From Endosaccharibacter trunci (GTDB lineage: Bacteria; Pseudomonadota; Alphaproteobacteria; Acetobacterales; Acetobacteraceae): a stretch of DNA of 64,000 bases. Each line of letters opens with the position of its first letter. The stretch's first letter is position 1. Location of the stretch: assembly GCA_024515975.1 (NCBI GenBank), contig JAMSKV010000010.1:62001-126000 (forward strand). The letters run 5' to 3'. Position numbers and translations under genes: made by a program. Positions 26,668-35,537 of this stretch are shown here, in pieces. Under the pieces are notes generated by a model that had not been told where the DNA came from, did no database searches, and worked only from the letters and a program-made list of their open reading frames with translations.

Positions 26668-27993
26668 TTGCGGGTCTTGCCGGTGCCGCCACGCAAGCTG
26701 TGGCCGGGTGGCCTCGTCAGCCGGGTGATCCTGGTGCTGCTGGTCGCGGTGATGCTGGAGTTTCTCGGCAGCACGATGTTCTACGAGCAGGCGGAGAACT
26801 ATTCCGCCGAGGATCTGCGGCTGACCCGGGCCGCGGGCCAGCTTTCCGCCGATCTGCGCCTGATGGATGCGACACTTCCGGACCAGCGCGCCCGGATCGC
26901 GGCACTCCTGTCCGACAATGACCTGGTGCTGGCCTGGGATCCGTCCACCACCCCCCAGCCGGAGCCGCAACGCCTGCACAGCCTGCACCGCGCTTTGGCC
27001 GCGCATCTGGGCCCCAATGTCGGACTGCATCTGGGGGGTACCGGTCCGGGCGCCGGCATGGCGGGTGGGCTGACGGGCACGATCATGCTCAAGGACGGCT
27101 CCCAGTTGCGCTTCAAGGCGCCATCCCTGCTGCAGCCGCATCCCTTCACGCGCGGTCTCCGTTCCGCCGCCATTCTGGCCGGATGCGTCCTGCTGGCAGC
27201 GGTGATGCTAGTGCGGACCATGAGCATGCCGCTGCGGGCGCTGGCGCAGGTGGCGGATGCGATTGGCCGGGGTCCGGCGGTGAAGATCCCCGAGGACGGT
27301 CCCGGCGAAGTGCGTCGCCTGTCCCGGGCGATGATCGCCATGCAGGACCGCATCCATCGACTGATTACCGACCGGACGGAGGCGCTCGCCGCCGTGTCGC
27401 ATGATCTGCGCACGCCGCTCGGCCGGCTGCGACTGCGCGCGGGCTTCCTTGACGATGCCGAGCTGCAGCACGCCATCGAGGAAGATCTGGACGAGATGGA
27501 GGCCATGGTCGGCTCGGTCTTGTCCTACCTGGCCGGCGAGGCGGATTCGGAGGCGAAGCGCACGGTGGATCTGGCGGCGATGCTGGCGACCCTGGTGGAC
27601 GATGCCGCCGACGCCGGACGGGACGCCGTTTATCGCGGGCCCGACCATCTGCCGGTGCGGATCAGGCCGCTGGCCATGAAGCGGGTTTTCGCCAACCTGC
27701 TTTCCAACGCCCTGGATTACGCCGGCAACGTGCGGGTTCTGCTGTTGCGTGAAGGCGACCGCATCCGCGTGCGGTTCGAGGATGACGGGCCTGGCATCCC
27801 CGCAGCGGATCTGGAGCGGGTGACGACGCCGTTCTACCGGGTGGAGTCCTCGCGCTCGCGGGCAACAGGCGGGCTCGGCCTTGGCTTGGCCATCGTCCTG
27901 CGCGAGATCGGACGCGAACAGGGCAGCGTAACCTTGCAAAACCGTCATCCGCAGGGGTTGCTGGTGGAAATTCTGCTCGAAAACGCCTGTTAG
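26668..27993 (+). CDS. Sensor histidine kinase
   Basis: A 441-residue inner-membrane kinase, partner of the preceding regulator. Membrane helices lie at about 17-37 and 165-184 around a periplasmic sensor of about 125 residues without recognisable family. A HAMP region follows, then the dimerisation helix with His245 in AAVSHDLRTPLGRL. The ATP-binding domain has the N box (LLSNALDY, Asn347), DDGPGIP and GGLGLGLAIV. The start is read as TTG at 26668 with GGAG twelve bases upstream; no ATG is available before the first helix. The linker around residues 95-105 is proline-rich. Confidence 0.92.
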   Translation: MRVLPVPPRKLWPGGLVSRVILVLLVAVMLEFLGSTMFYEQAENYSAEDLRLTRAAGQLSADLRLMDATLPDQRARIAALLSDNDLVLAWDPSTTPQPEPQRLHSLHRALAAHLGPNVGLHLGGTGPGAGMAGGLTGTIMLKDGSQLRFKAPSLLQPHPFTRGLRSAAILAGCVLLAAVMLVRTMSMPLRALAQVADAIGRGPAVKIPEDGPGEVRRLSRAMIAMQDRIHRLITDRTEALAAVSHDLRTPLGRLRLRAGFLDDAELQHAIEEDLDEMEAMVGSVLSYLAGEADSEAKRTVDLAAMLATLVDDAADAGRDAVYRGPDHLPVRIRPLAMKRVFANLLSNALDYAGNVRVLLLREGDRIRVRFEDDGPGIPAADLERVTTPFYRVESSRSRATGGLGLGLAIVLREIGREQGSVTLQNRHPQGLLVEILLENAC

Positions 27994-28149
27994 ATAGGCA
28001 GATTGTAACGGAGTCTTTCGAAACCGTGATGCGCTGAGCACAGTTCTGACCGCCACGTTCCGAATGGCTCACACGGAACGACACAAAACTTTCGTCTTTT
28101 GTCATGATCCCGCGCAACGACCGGACGGTCGTGCCAGGAGACGAAACCG

Positions 28150-30939
28150 TTGCATTTCCGCCCTCGATTGCCCCTCCGTACCCTGCTTACGGGCGCCACG
28201 GCGATGGCTCTGACCATGCCGTTCGCTTACGCGCAGGTTCCCGCCAATACCGTGCCGAGCGGCCTACCGGCCAACTCCGGTAACACGGGGGCGCCGAGCG
28301 CCACCGGCAACACGGCGGGCGCCGCAAAAGCGTCGTCCGCCGCTAACGTGCCGGAATCGATCACCGTCCGCGCGCAGCGCCAGCTTCTGCGCGAGAAGAA
28401 CTCGCCGTCCGCGGTCACCGAACTCGGCACCCAGCAGATCTCCCAGACCGGCGTGCAGGGGTCGGTGGCGACCCTGCTGCGCGCGGCGCCGTCGGTCTAT
28501 GTGTATCAGCAAGGCATCGGCAACAACGAGCCCGTTTTCACCATTCGCGGCGTGCGCGGCACGGAAGTCGCGTCCACGCTCGACGGCGTGCCGATGCAGG
28601 ACCTGCTGAGCGGCGGCTCCGGCGCCTATCTGCAGGGCATCCTGGGCGGTCCGTTCAACCTCGACCAGATCAGCGGCGTGTCGGTCTATCCGGGCGTCGC
28701 CTATCCCGACAAAAGCACGTTCGGCACCATCGGCGGCACGGTCGCCTATACCAGCCTGCGTCCCGACAACAAGTTCGGCGGCGACCTGTTCGGCTCGGTC
28801 GGTTCGTTCGGAACCTATAACGAAGGGTTTGACCTCAATTCCGGTCGCATGGATGGCTGGCTCGGCCAGGGCGTCGATGCGCCTAAGATGATGATCAAGT
28901 ACTCGAACCTACAGACCAAGGGGTTCATCGACTATACCCCGGCGCGCTACAACTCGATGGAGTACGCGTTCGACAAACCTTACGATCAGGGTCTGTCCCT
29001 GTTCCAGGCGACCGCGCTCTACAACACAGGCAACGGTCTCACCACGCCGGAACCGGTGCCGATGCCGTATCTGGAGCAGAACGGCCGCTTCAGCAACTAC
29101 GCACCAACGGATCAATTCTCCAGGCAGTATAACGACTATTTCTCGCTGATCCTGAAGAACGACACCTACATCAACGACTACGTGACGGCGGGCTTGACCG
29201 GCTTCTACCGGTATTCCGACACCTACACGTCGAACTACGGCAATCCCGAGATCTTCGGCATCAACGGCGCCGACGGGTCCGTCGGCGTGAACGGTGCCAA
29301 TCCGTTCAACCAGACTCCCGCCGGCTTCGGCGAGCAGGGCGATTACGGTCCGGGCGGCCCGTTCTACGATCCGGTCTTCTACCCCTATAATCCGGACCAG
29401 ACCGCCAACTGCCCGGCCGATGTCACCGCGAAATGGGCGGCTGCCGGAGAGACCAGCCCCTGCGGCTACAACTCCATGTATCAGAAGATCCATACGGATA
29501 CGTATGGGATCCAGCCGCGACTCACCATCACGCCGCCGCGGATCTGGGGGATCGACAACACCATCAAGGTCGGCGGCCTGCTCGCCAAGGAAACCGAGCC
29601 GACGCCGCAGGAATGGCTCGGCACGACATCCGAATTCCCGCACACGCCGCAGAATCTGGTCGCCGGCTTCGACGGCGGCATGCAGCGGACGATCTACCAG
29701 CTCTACGCGCAGGACAAGATCGACCTCATCCAGAACACACTGCATCTGACGCCGGGCGTGACGCTGCAGACCTCCGATTCCAGCCTGTTGGGGAGCTCGA
29801 TTTTCGGCGGCACGCCGAGCGCCGCCGCGCTGGCCTCCGACTACTGCCAGACCTACGGAACCGCCGCCGGTGGATCGAGCTGCCAGTACGGCGCCTACAA
29901 GAAGCACAAATGGGATCGCGAGTGGCTGCCGTTCATGAACGTCGACTACGATCTCGATCAAATCCTGCCGCGCGCCAAGGGCGTCTCGCTCTACGCGTCG
30001 TACGGAACCTCGGCCCTGTTCGCGCCGGTGGGCGATTACGGCCCCAACTCGGTCCCGGGCGCCGGTCCGCCGAATGCCTCGATCGTCCGCATGTATGAAG
30101 GCGGCATCAAATACAACCGCCGCAACCTGACTTTGTCGCTGGACTATTTCTACCAGCACATCACGCGCGATTTCGGCTTCTTCCAGTATCAATCTGGACT
30201 GTACACCGGCCAGGAAATCTACACCAACGCCGGCCAGCGCGAGATGAAAGGCTTTGAGGCCGCCGGCATCTGGCAGGTGACGCCGCGCTGGCAGCTCTTC
30301 GGCAACGTGTCCTACACCCTGGCCAAGTATCTCGCGACTTCGCTGGCAAGCGTCACCGTGCAGGGCGACCAGTTCGGTCTCGCCGTCCGCGGCGCGCCCA
30401 TCACCGGTATCCCGGACTGGATCTCGACTTTCGGCGTCGACTACGACCATCACGATCTGGCGCTTCGCGGCGACGACTTCAACGTGCGGTTCGAAGGCCA
30501 GTATACCGGCAAGCAGCACACGACCTACGACGTGAACGGCTTCGCCAATCTCGGGGCCATTCCGGGTCTCGCCGCGCCGTTCGGCTCCTACGCCTACTAC
30601 AATTTCACCGCAGGCCAGACGACCTACGACAAGAACGGCGGCATCTCGCCCTTCGCCGTGTTCAATCTGGACATGAAATACAAGCTGCCGGTCGAGAATG
30701 TCGGGCCGCTCAAGACGATCGATTTCGATCTGAACGTGCTCAACATCTTCAACACGAAATACTTCCAGTATTTCTACAGCCAGATCTCGCCCGCTTCCTG
30801 CGGCACGTTCCCCGCCAACGACAAGCGGCCCGGTTTCGCCGGTCAGCCGGTCAGCAACTATGGCTGCTCGCCCAGCTTCGCCGACGGGCTGCCCGGTCAA
30901 CCGGCGTCGATCACCTTCAGCGTGGACGCCCATTTCTAA
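28150..30939 (+). CDS. Large TonB-dependent outer membrane receptor
   Basis: A 929-residue outer-membrane receptor. The TTG start at 28150 is preceded by AGGAG nine bases upstream. A signal peptide (about 1-28, ending FAYAQ) is followed by a 45-residue linker rich in A, N, T, G and S, then the TonB-box-like ESITVRAQR. The plug lies at about 75-200 with FTIRGVRGTEVASTLDGVPM and the ISGVSVYPGVAYPDKSTFGTIGG block, which differs from the common LRGPQGTLYG. The long barrel has many Tyr/Asn-rich loops and ends SITFSVDAHF. The substrate is unknown. It follows the two-component pair and is convergent with a YncE-like propeller gene. Confidence 0.9.
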   Translation: MHFRPRLPLRTLLTGATAMALTMPFAYAQVPANTVPSGLPANSGNTGAPSATGNTAGAAKASSAANVPESITVRAQRQLLREKNSPSAVTELGTQQISQTGVQGSVATLLRAAPSVYVYQQGIGNNEPVFTIRGVRGTEVASTLDGVPMQDLLSGGSGAYLQGILGGPFNLDQISGVSVYPGVAYPDKSTFGTIGGTVAYTSLRPDNKFGGDLFGSVGSFGTYNEGFDLNSGRMDGWLGQGVDAPKMMIKYSNLQTKGFIDYTPARYNSMEYAFDKPYDQGLSLFQATALYNTGNGLTTPEPVPMPYLEQNGRFSNYAPTDQFSRQYNDYFSLILKNDTYINDYVTAGLTGFYRYSDTYTSNYGNPEIFGINGADGSVGVNGANPFNQTPAGFGEQGDYGPGGPFYDPVFYPYNPDQTANCPADVTAKWAAAGETSPCGYNSMYQKIHTDTYGIQPRLTITPPRIWGIDNTIKVGGLLAKETEPTPQEWLGTTSEFPHTPQNLVAGFDGGMQRTIYQLYAQDKIDLIQNTLHLTPGVTLQTSDSSLLGSSIFGGTPSAAALASDYCQTYGTAAGGSSCQYGAYKKHKWDREWLPFMNVDYDLDQILPRAKGVSLYASYGTSALFAPVGDYGPNSVPGAGPPNASIVRMYEGGIKYNRRNLTLSLDYFYQHITRDFGFFQYQSGLYTGQEIYTNAGQREMKGFEAAGIWQVTPRWQLFGNVSYTLAKYLATSLASVTVQGDQFGLAVRGAPITGIPDWISTFGVDYDHHDLALRGDDFNVRFEGQYTGKQHTTYDVNGFANLGAIPGLAAPFGSYAYYNFTAGQTTYDKNGGISPFAVFNLDMKYKLPVENVGPLKTIDFDLNVLNIFNTKYFQYFYSQISPASCGTFPANDKRPGFAGQPVSNYGCSPSFADGLPGQPASITFSVDAHF

Positions 30940-30947
30940 CGCCGAAC

Positions 30948-31033
30948 GCCCGCTCCCCGGTTGGGGAGCGGGCCTCGGGAAGACCTGTCTCGACAAGCCG
31001 GGCGGTCCCTCGTGGACCGCCCGGTTTTGGTTT
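30948..31033. terminator. Two hairpins between TonB receptor and YncE-like gene
   Basis: Hairpin one is a perfect 11-bp stem GCCCGCTCCCC / GGGGAGCGGGC with a GGTT loop at 30948-30973. Hairpin two, at 31000-31022, has stem GGGCGGTCC / GGACCGCCC and is followed by GGTTTTGGTTT. Together they should terminate the receptor transcript and perhaps the convergent one as well. Confidence 0.75.
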
Positions 31034-31036
31034 CGG

Positions 31037-32065
31037 TCAGCGCGCGCTGATGCGCTGCGGACGCGCCACCGTGTTGAGCCAGATCCCATGCGGGGACCGG
31101 CCGGTGGGGATGTATTCGACCGACCCGGTGCTGGGGTCGAGGATCGCCACTTTCTGGCGCCAGCGCAGGGTCGCCCACAGCTTGCCGTCCGGGGCGATCA
31201 CGATGTCGTCCGGACCGCCGGGAAGGCGGAAGGTCTTCTTGATGTCCAGCGTGTCCCAGTCGAGCTGCTCGATGTTGCCGGAGATGCGGCAGGTCACATA
31301 GAGCAGCTTGCGGCTGGGCGAGACGAACAGATTATGCGGGCCGGGCGCCATTGGCAGCTTGCGGACGATGTGCCCGTCGGTCGGATCGAGCACGGCCACG
31401 AACTTCTCGCCCATGTCGCCGATCAGAAGCTGGCCGTTGTGCCACAGCACGCCGGCCGGCGTGCTGCCGACCGGGGCGTTCCACAACACCTTGCCGTTGG
31501 CGGTGTCGATCGCCATCACCCGCCCGGTATCCTGAAGGCTGACATAGACCGTCGAGGAGTCGGGCGAATAATTCGCATGGCTCGGCATCGACTTCGCCGG
31601 GATGCGGAACTTCAGCTGCAAGGTGGCGGCGTCGTAGATGTCGATCTGGTCGCGGGCCAGGCCGGCCACGGTCAGATACTTTCCATTCGGGCTGTAGAAG
31701 AGCTGGTACGGATCGCTCATCGTGACGTGGCGCTGCAATTCGCCGGTGTCGGGATCGAGAAAGAATGCCGCGTTGCCCGCCGTGTCGCCCACGACAAGCG
31801 ACTGACCGTCCGGGGTCAGGGCCATGTGATGCGGCTCGCGCAGCACCGGGATGCGGCGGATCTCCTGGTGGGTGTTGATGTCGAACTCGCTGATCGAGGC
31901 ATCGGCCGAGTTCAGCACGAAGGCGATCGGGCGCGCCTGGGCCGCGAGCGGCGTCGCGGCCAAAAGCAGGGCGGCGAGTCCGGCGATCCGGCGCCGTGCG
32001 GCCCCAGGGCGGATCGGAGGGTGGATCAGGGGGCGGGCCAGAGGGCGGGAAAGGGTTTTGTTCAT
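31037..32065 (-). CDS. YncE-like periplasmic beta-propeller protein
   Basis: A 342-residue secreted protein made of seven-bladed-propeller repeats of the YVTN/YncE type. The signal region is arginine-rich and ends near residue 45 (LLLAATPLAAQAR). Repeats recur about every 40 residues, each with a pattern like HHMALTPDGQSLVVGD, YQLFYSPNGKYLTVAG, SHANYSPDSSTVYVS and PHNLFVSPSRKLLYVT. The start is taken at the ATG at 32065. It is convergent with the large TonB-dependent receptor. In E. coli, yncE neighbours the receptor gene yncD (pqqU), so a functional link is plausible. Propellers of this type bind proteins, metals or DNA; the ligand here is unknown. Confidence 0.85.
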   Translation of the reverse strand: MNKTLSRPLARPLIHPPIRPGAARRRIAGLAALLLAATPLAAQARPIAFVLNSADASISEFDINTHQEIRRIPVLREPHHMALTPDGQSLVVGDTAGNAAFFLDPDTGELQRHVTMSDPYQLFYSPNGKYLTVAGLARDQIDIYDAATLQLKFRIPAKSMPSHANYSPDSSTVYVSLQDTGRVMAIDTANGKVLWNAPVGSTPAGVLWHNGQLLIGDMGEKFVAVLDPTDGHIVRKLPMAPGPHNLFVSPSRKLLYVTCRISGNIEQLDWDTLDIKKTFRLPGGPDDIVIAPDGKLWATLRWRQKVAILDPSTGSVEYIPTGRSPHGIWLNTVARPQRISAR

Positions 32066-32297
32066 CCGACGCACCAGCCTGTTCCGATAACCTGCCGGGC
32101 CGGCACGATTTCCGGCCACCCAACCGCGGCATGGATGGCCAGACCGGGCGCCCTGCTGTCAACGGGAAACTGCGTCTCGGGCCGTCAGCGAGGCTTGCCT
32201 CCACCCCCGCACTTGCCACATGTGGTCCCCAACCAGGCCGGTTCCGCTTCCCTCCGCTGGGGCGTCGGCGGCCGATGTATCCCGAGGACCTGCCGTC

Positions 32298-32861
32298 ATG
32301 TTCATCGAAACCGAGGACACCCCGAACCCCGCCACCCTGAAATTCCTTCCGGGGCGCGACGTGGTGCCCGGCGGCACAGCCGATTTCACCTCGGTCGAGA
32401 CGGCGTCGCGCTCGCCGCTCGCCTCCGCCCTGTTCGCGCAGGATGGCGTGGCCCGCGTGTTCCTCGGCAGCGACTTCATCGCCGTCACCAAGTCCGACGA
32501 CGTCGCCTGGAGCGCGCTCAAGCCGGCCGTGCTGTCCGTGATCGTGGACCAGTTCGTGTCCGGACGTCCCGTGCTGGACGGCGCCGCGGACGAGGCTGAT
32601 CTGGACGAGGACGTGCTTCCCGCCGACCGCGAGATCGTCGATCAGATCAAGGAGCTGCTGGACACGCGTGTGCGTCCGGCCGTGGCCAGCGATGGCGGCG
32701 ACATCGTGTTCCGCGGCTATCGCGACGGCGTGGTGCGACTGCACATGCAGGGCGCCTGTTCCGGCTGCCCCTCCTCCCGCGCCACGCTGAAGCACGGGGT
32801 GGAGAACATGCTGCGCCACTACGTGCCGGAAGTGCAGTCGGTGGAACAGGTCGAGGGCTGA
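32298..32861 (+). CDS. Nfu/NifU-type iron-sulfur cluster carrier
   Basis: A 187-residue protein that carries and delivers 4Fe-4S clusters. The N-terminal Nfu_N domain starts at once with MFIETEDTPNPATLKFLPG. The C-terminal NifU-like domain has the cluster-binding CSGC motif, Cys154 and Cys157, in MQGACSGCPSS. The ATG at 32298 was chosen because the Nfu_N motif begins there; the open frame upstream has no family match. It is followed by the RutE-like gene and tsaB, an order known from other alphaproteobacteria. The succinate dehydrogenase iron-sulfur subunit in this window is one possible client. Confidence 0.93.
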   Translation: MFIETEDTPNPATLKFLPGRDVVPGGTADFTSVETASRSPLASALFAQDGVARVFLGSDFIAVTKSDDVAWSALKPAVLSVIVDQFVSGRPVLDGAADEADLDEDVLPADREIVDQIKELLDTRVRPAVASDGGDIVFRGYRDGVVRLHMQGACSGCPSSRATLKHGVENMLRHYVPEVQSVEQVEG

Positions 32862-32885
32862 AGCGCCGAACGGACCCGACGCGCC

Positions 32886-33464
32886 ATGGACGAGGCCGCC
32901 CTCGACACGCTGTTCCGCAACGCCCGCACACCCGGGCGCTGGACGGAAACGCCCGTGGAACAGACCGTGCTGCAGCAGCTCTACGAGCTGGTGAAGCTGG
33001 GTCCGACATCGGGCAACTGCCAGCCGGCGCGGTTCGTCTTCCTGCAAAGCCGCGACAGCCGTGAGCGGCTGCGCCCCGCTTTGTCCGCCGGCAATGTCGA
33101 GGGCGCGCTCGATGCGCCGGTGCTGGTGATCGTGGCGCACGACCCGTTCTTTTTCGACAACATGCCGCGCCTGCATCCGGATGAGGAAGCGCGCTCCTGG
33201 TTCGCTGCCGATCACGGCTTCGCCGAGGAAACAGCGTTCCGGAACGCCTCGATTCAGGGCGGATACATGATCCTGGCCGCGCGCGCCCTGGGGCTGGATG
33301 TGTGGCCGATGTCCGGCTTCGACAACCACAAGGTGGACGAGATCATTCTTGCGGGATGCGGCTGGCGTTCGAACTTCCTGATCGGCCTCGGCTACGCGGA
33401 GGGCGGTCCGGACCGGCCGCGCGCGCCACGCCTGGGCTTCGACGAAGCCTGCATGCTGCTGTGA
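32886..33464 (+). CDS. Nitroreductase-family protein, malonic semialdehyde reductase-like
   Basis: A 192-residue FMN-dependent reductase of the nitroreductase superfamily. LDTLFRNARTPGRW at the N terminus, LVKLGPTSGNCQPARFVFL for FMN binding, and GYMILAARALGLDVWPMSGFD match the RutE/HadB subgroup, whose E. coli member reduces malonic semialdehyde to 3-hydroxypropionate in uracil breakdown. No other rut genes are present, so the physiological substrate may differ. It starts 24 bases after the Nfu gene and ends 22 bases before tsaB, which suggests one operon. Confidence 0.85.
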   Translation: MDEAALDTLFRNARTPGRWTETPVEQTVLQQLYELVKLGPTSGNCQPARFVFLQSRDSRERLRPALSAGNVEGALDAPVLVIVAHDPFFFDNMPRLHPDEEARSWFAADHGFAEETAFRNASIQGGYMILAARALGLDVWPMSGFDNHKVDEIILAGCGWRSNFLIGLGYAEGGPDRPRAPRLGFDEACMLL

Positions 33465-33486
33465 CCCTGTCGATGCCGGTCCATCC

Positions 33487-34155
33487 ATGCTGATTTTGGC
33501 GCTGGACGGCGCGTCCGCCTCCGGCGCCGGGTTCGGCCTTGTGCGGAACGGCCCGGACGGGCTGAGCCTGCTACGAGAGCGGCGTGAGACCGGACAGGGT
33601 GCGGCCGTGCGTTTGCCGGCACTGCTTTCGGCGGCGCTGGACCGCAAGCCGGATCTGATCGCCGCGATCGTCGGGCCCGGCTCCTTTACCGGCCTGCGCG
33701 CCACCCTGGCGCTGGCGCATGGCCTTGCCGCCGGCACCGGAGCCGAGGTGATCGGCGTGTCGGTGGGCGAGGCGCTCGCTCCCGCTTTGCTGGCGTTCGG
33801 AACCGCCACCCCGCTCTGGTGCGTCAGCCAGGCGCGTCGCGACCGGGTGTTCATCGAGGCGATCGCCGGGGATGGCAGAGTCGCCGCCCCGGTATCCGTG
33901 ACGCTCGAAGCTCTTCCCGATCCGGGAGGCGCGCCGGTGCTGGCGGGGGATGCCGCTGCCGTCGTGGGGGCGATTCTCGCCGGACGCGGGATCGGCTGGA
34001 CGCCCGGCCCTTCCGTCGCCGCGCCGGTTGCCATCGCCGCGGCCGCGCTGCGACGTCGCGACGGGATGCTTTCGCCGCGCGACGCCCAGCCGCTCTATGT
34101 CGATCCGCCGGAAGCCAAATTGCCCGGGGCCCGATCGCCCGCCGCGCGACCGTGA
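33487..34155 (+). CDS. tsaB: tRNA threonylcarbamoyladenosine protein TsaB
   Basis: A 222-residue ASKHA-fold protein that forms a complex with TsaD and TsaE to make the t6A modification at position 37 of ANN-decoding tRNAs. Landmarks are LILALDGASASGAGFGL at the N terminus and IVGPGSFTGLRATLALAHGLA at about 60-80, both typical. The C-terminal half is variable, as usual. Its stop codon overlaps the GTG start of rimI, so the two are translationally coupled, as in many bacteria. Confidence 0.93.
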   Translation: MLILALDGASASGAGFGLVRNGPDGLSLLRERRETGQGAAVRLPALLSAALDRKPDLIAAIVGPGSFTGLRATLALAHGLAAGTGAEVIGVSVGEALAPALLAFGTATPLWCVSQARRDRVFIEAIAGDGRVAAPVSVTLEALPDPGGAPVLAGDAAAVVGAILAGRGIGWTPGPSVAAPVAIAAAALRRRDGMLSPRDAQPLYVDPPEAKLPGARSPAARP

Positions 34156-34595
34156 TCGTGGGCGTCGCCGCGTCGGCGCTTCTGGCCGCGCTGCATGAGT
34201 GTTGCTTCCCGCCCGGCGAACGCTGGGCCGAAGCCGCCATGAAAGAGCTTCTGCTGATGCCGGGCTGTTTCGGTGTGATCGGCCCGGACGCGGACCGGCC
34301 TGCGGGCCTGGCGCTGACGCGGGTGGCGGCCGACGAGGCCGAACTGCTCACCATCGGCGTGTCGCCCGCGCATCGGCGTGGCGGGGAGGGCGGCCGCCTG
34401 CTGCGTGCCGTCGGCGCCGAAGCCGCTTCCCGTGGCGCCGGGCGCCTGTTCCTGGAGGTCGCGACCGGCAATGCGGCCGCGCGCGCGCTGTATCGGCGCG
34501 CCGGTTTCGAGGAGGCCGGGCTCCGCCGGCGATACTATCCGAATGGCGACGACGCGCTGGTGCTGACGGCTCGCCTGCCGTTCAGTGCCGGATGA
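34152..34595 (+). CDS. rimI: Ribosomal protein alanine N-acetyltransferase RimI
   Basis: A 147-residue GNAT acetyltransferase that modifies the N-terminal alanine of ribosomal protein S18. The acetyl-CoA-binding motif is ELLTIGVSPAHRRGGEGGRLLRA at about 62-83, followed by LFLEVATGNAAARALYRRAGFEEAGLRRRYY, the RimI signature. The start is a GTG overlapping the tsaB stop (GTGA). The 3' end overlaps the convergent TusA-like gene by 14 bases. Confidence 0.92.
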   Translation: MIVGVAASALLAALHECCFPPGERWAEAAMKELLLMPGCFGVIGPDADRPAGLALTRVAADEAELLTIGVSPAHRRGGEGGRLLRAVGAEAASRGAGRLFLEVATGNAAARALYRRAGFEEAGLRRRYYPNGDDALVLTARLPFSAG

Positions 34596-34830
34596 TCCGC
34601 AGAACCGCCACCCCGTCCGCTCCCGTCGCGCCCGCCTCGACCTGATGCCCCAGCGCGGCGGCGCTGGCCGACACGTTGCGCAACGGCTCCTCGCCGCGCA
34701 GCCGCACCAGCAGCGTGGCCCCGGGGGGCAGGCGGTCCAGCGCCAGCCGGGTGCGCACGAAGGTCATCGGGCAGGTGTCGCCGGTCACGTCGAGGGTGGC
34801 GTCGGACGGCGCGGTGGGAGCGGTGGTCAT
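34582..34830 (-). CDS. TusA/SirA-family sulfur carrier-like protein
   Basis: An 82-residue protein of the TusA/YedF/SirA fold. The family cysteine is Cys20 in DTCPMTFVRTRLALDRLPPGATLLV; the usual CPxP motif is changed to CPMT, so only the first proline remains. Members relay persulfide sulfur for tRNA thiolation, molybdenum cofactor or sulfur metabolism, and need the cysteine, which is kept. The gene is on the opposite strand to its neighbours and its 3' end overlaps rimI. The alternative, that it is merely an antisense frame, is unlikely given the full-length family match. Confidence 0.8.
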   Translation of the reverse strand: MTTAPTAPSDATLDVTGDTCPMTFVRTRLALDRLPPGATLLVRLRGEEPLRNVSASAAALGHQVEAGATGADGVAVLRIIRH

Positions 34831-34952
34831 GAGGGCGAGTATGAAGCCTGCGTGGCGCGGTTGCGAGGCCGCCGCCGGGATCAGTATAAGACAATGTGAC
34901 GAGCGGAATGGTTCGCCGGAGCGACAATTCCGGCAGGCGGGGGAGAAACGCG

Positions 34953-35384
34953 ATGGCGGCCGAAACGGAACAGGACGTGTTGCGCCAGACCGCCCGGATC
35001 GTTTCGGCCTATCTGTCCTCCCACACGACCGACGCGGAGGCGGTGCCGGCTCTGATCGCCACGGTGCGCCGGGCGCTGGAAACCGCTGCAGCGCCCGAGG
35101 AAGCGCCTGACGCCAGCCTGCCGGCGCGTCCCGAGCCCGCAGTGCCGGTCAGGCGATCGGTGTTCCCCGACTACATCGTCTGCCTGGAAGACGGAAAGAA
35201 GCTGAAGACGCTGAAGCGGCATTTGTTTTCTGCCTACGGCATGACCCCTGCGCAGTATCGCGGGCGCTGGGGCTTGCCCCCAACCTATCCGATGGTGGCG
35301 CCGAACTACGCCAGCGCCCGTTCCAGGCTGGCGCGCGAGATCGGCCTCGGCCGGCGCAGGAGCGAGGCGACCGACGCGACATGA
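34953..35384 (+). CDS. MucR/Ros-family transcriptional regulator
   Basis: A 143-residue regulator of the Ros/MucR family, global H-NS-like or gene-specific repressors in alphaproteobacteria. GGGGGAGAAA before the ATG at 34953 fixes the start. The family core is YIVCLEDGKKLKTLKRHL, then YGMTPAQYRGRWGLPPTYPMVAPNYA. Three zinc ligands of the prokaryotic finger are visible (Cys77, Asp80, His90), but the fourth histidine position is occupied by the SAYG sequence. Similar replacements occur in related proteins. The disordered stretch at about 45-68 is rich in A, P and E. It lies between rimI and fur. Confidence 0.9.
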   Translation: MAAETEQDVLRQTARIVSAYLSSHTTDAEAVPALIATVRRALETAAAPEEAPDASLPARPEPAVPVRRSVFPDYIVCLEDGKKLKTLKRHLFSAYGMTPAQYRGRWGLPPTYPMVAPNYASARSRLAREIGLGRRRSEATDAT

Positions 35385-35537
35385 TCGGCGTGAATCCTGA
35401 CCGGCCGTCGGGCCCATGTCGGTTGCTGCCCGGAACGGCGTCCAGGCTGGTGCCGGACGCCGCACGGACGATGCCCGATTGGACAGATCCGGTTGCAATC
35501 GGCTACGTCGCTTTTGATGTCCGGTGTTGGTAGAGCG

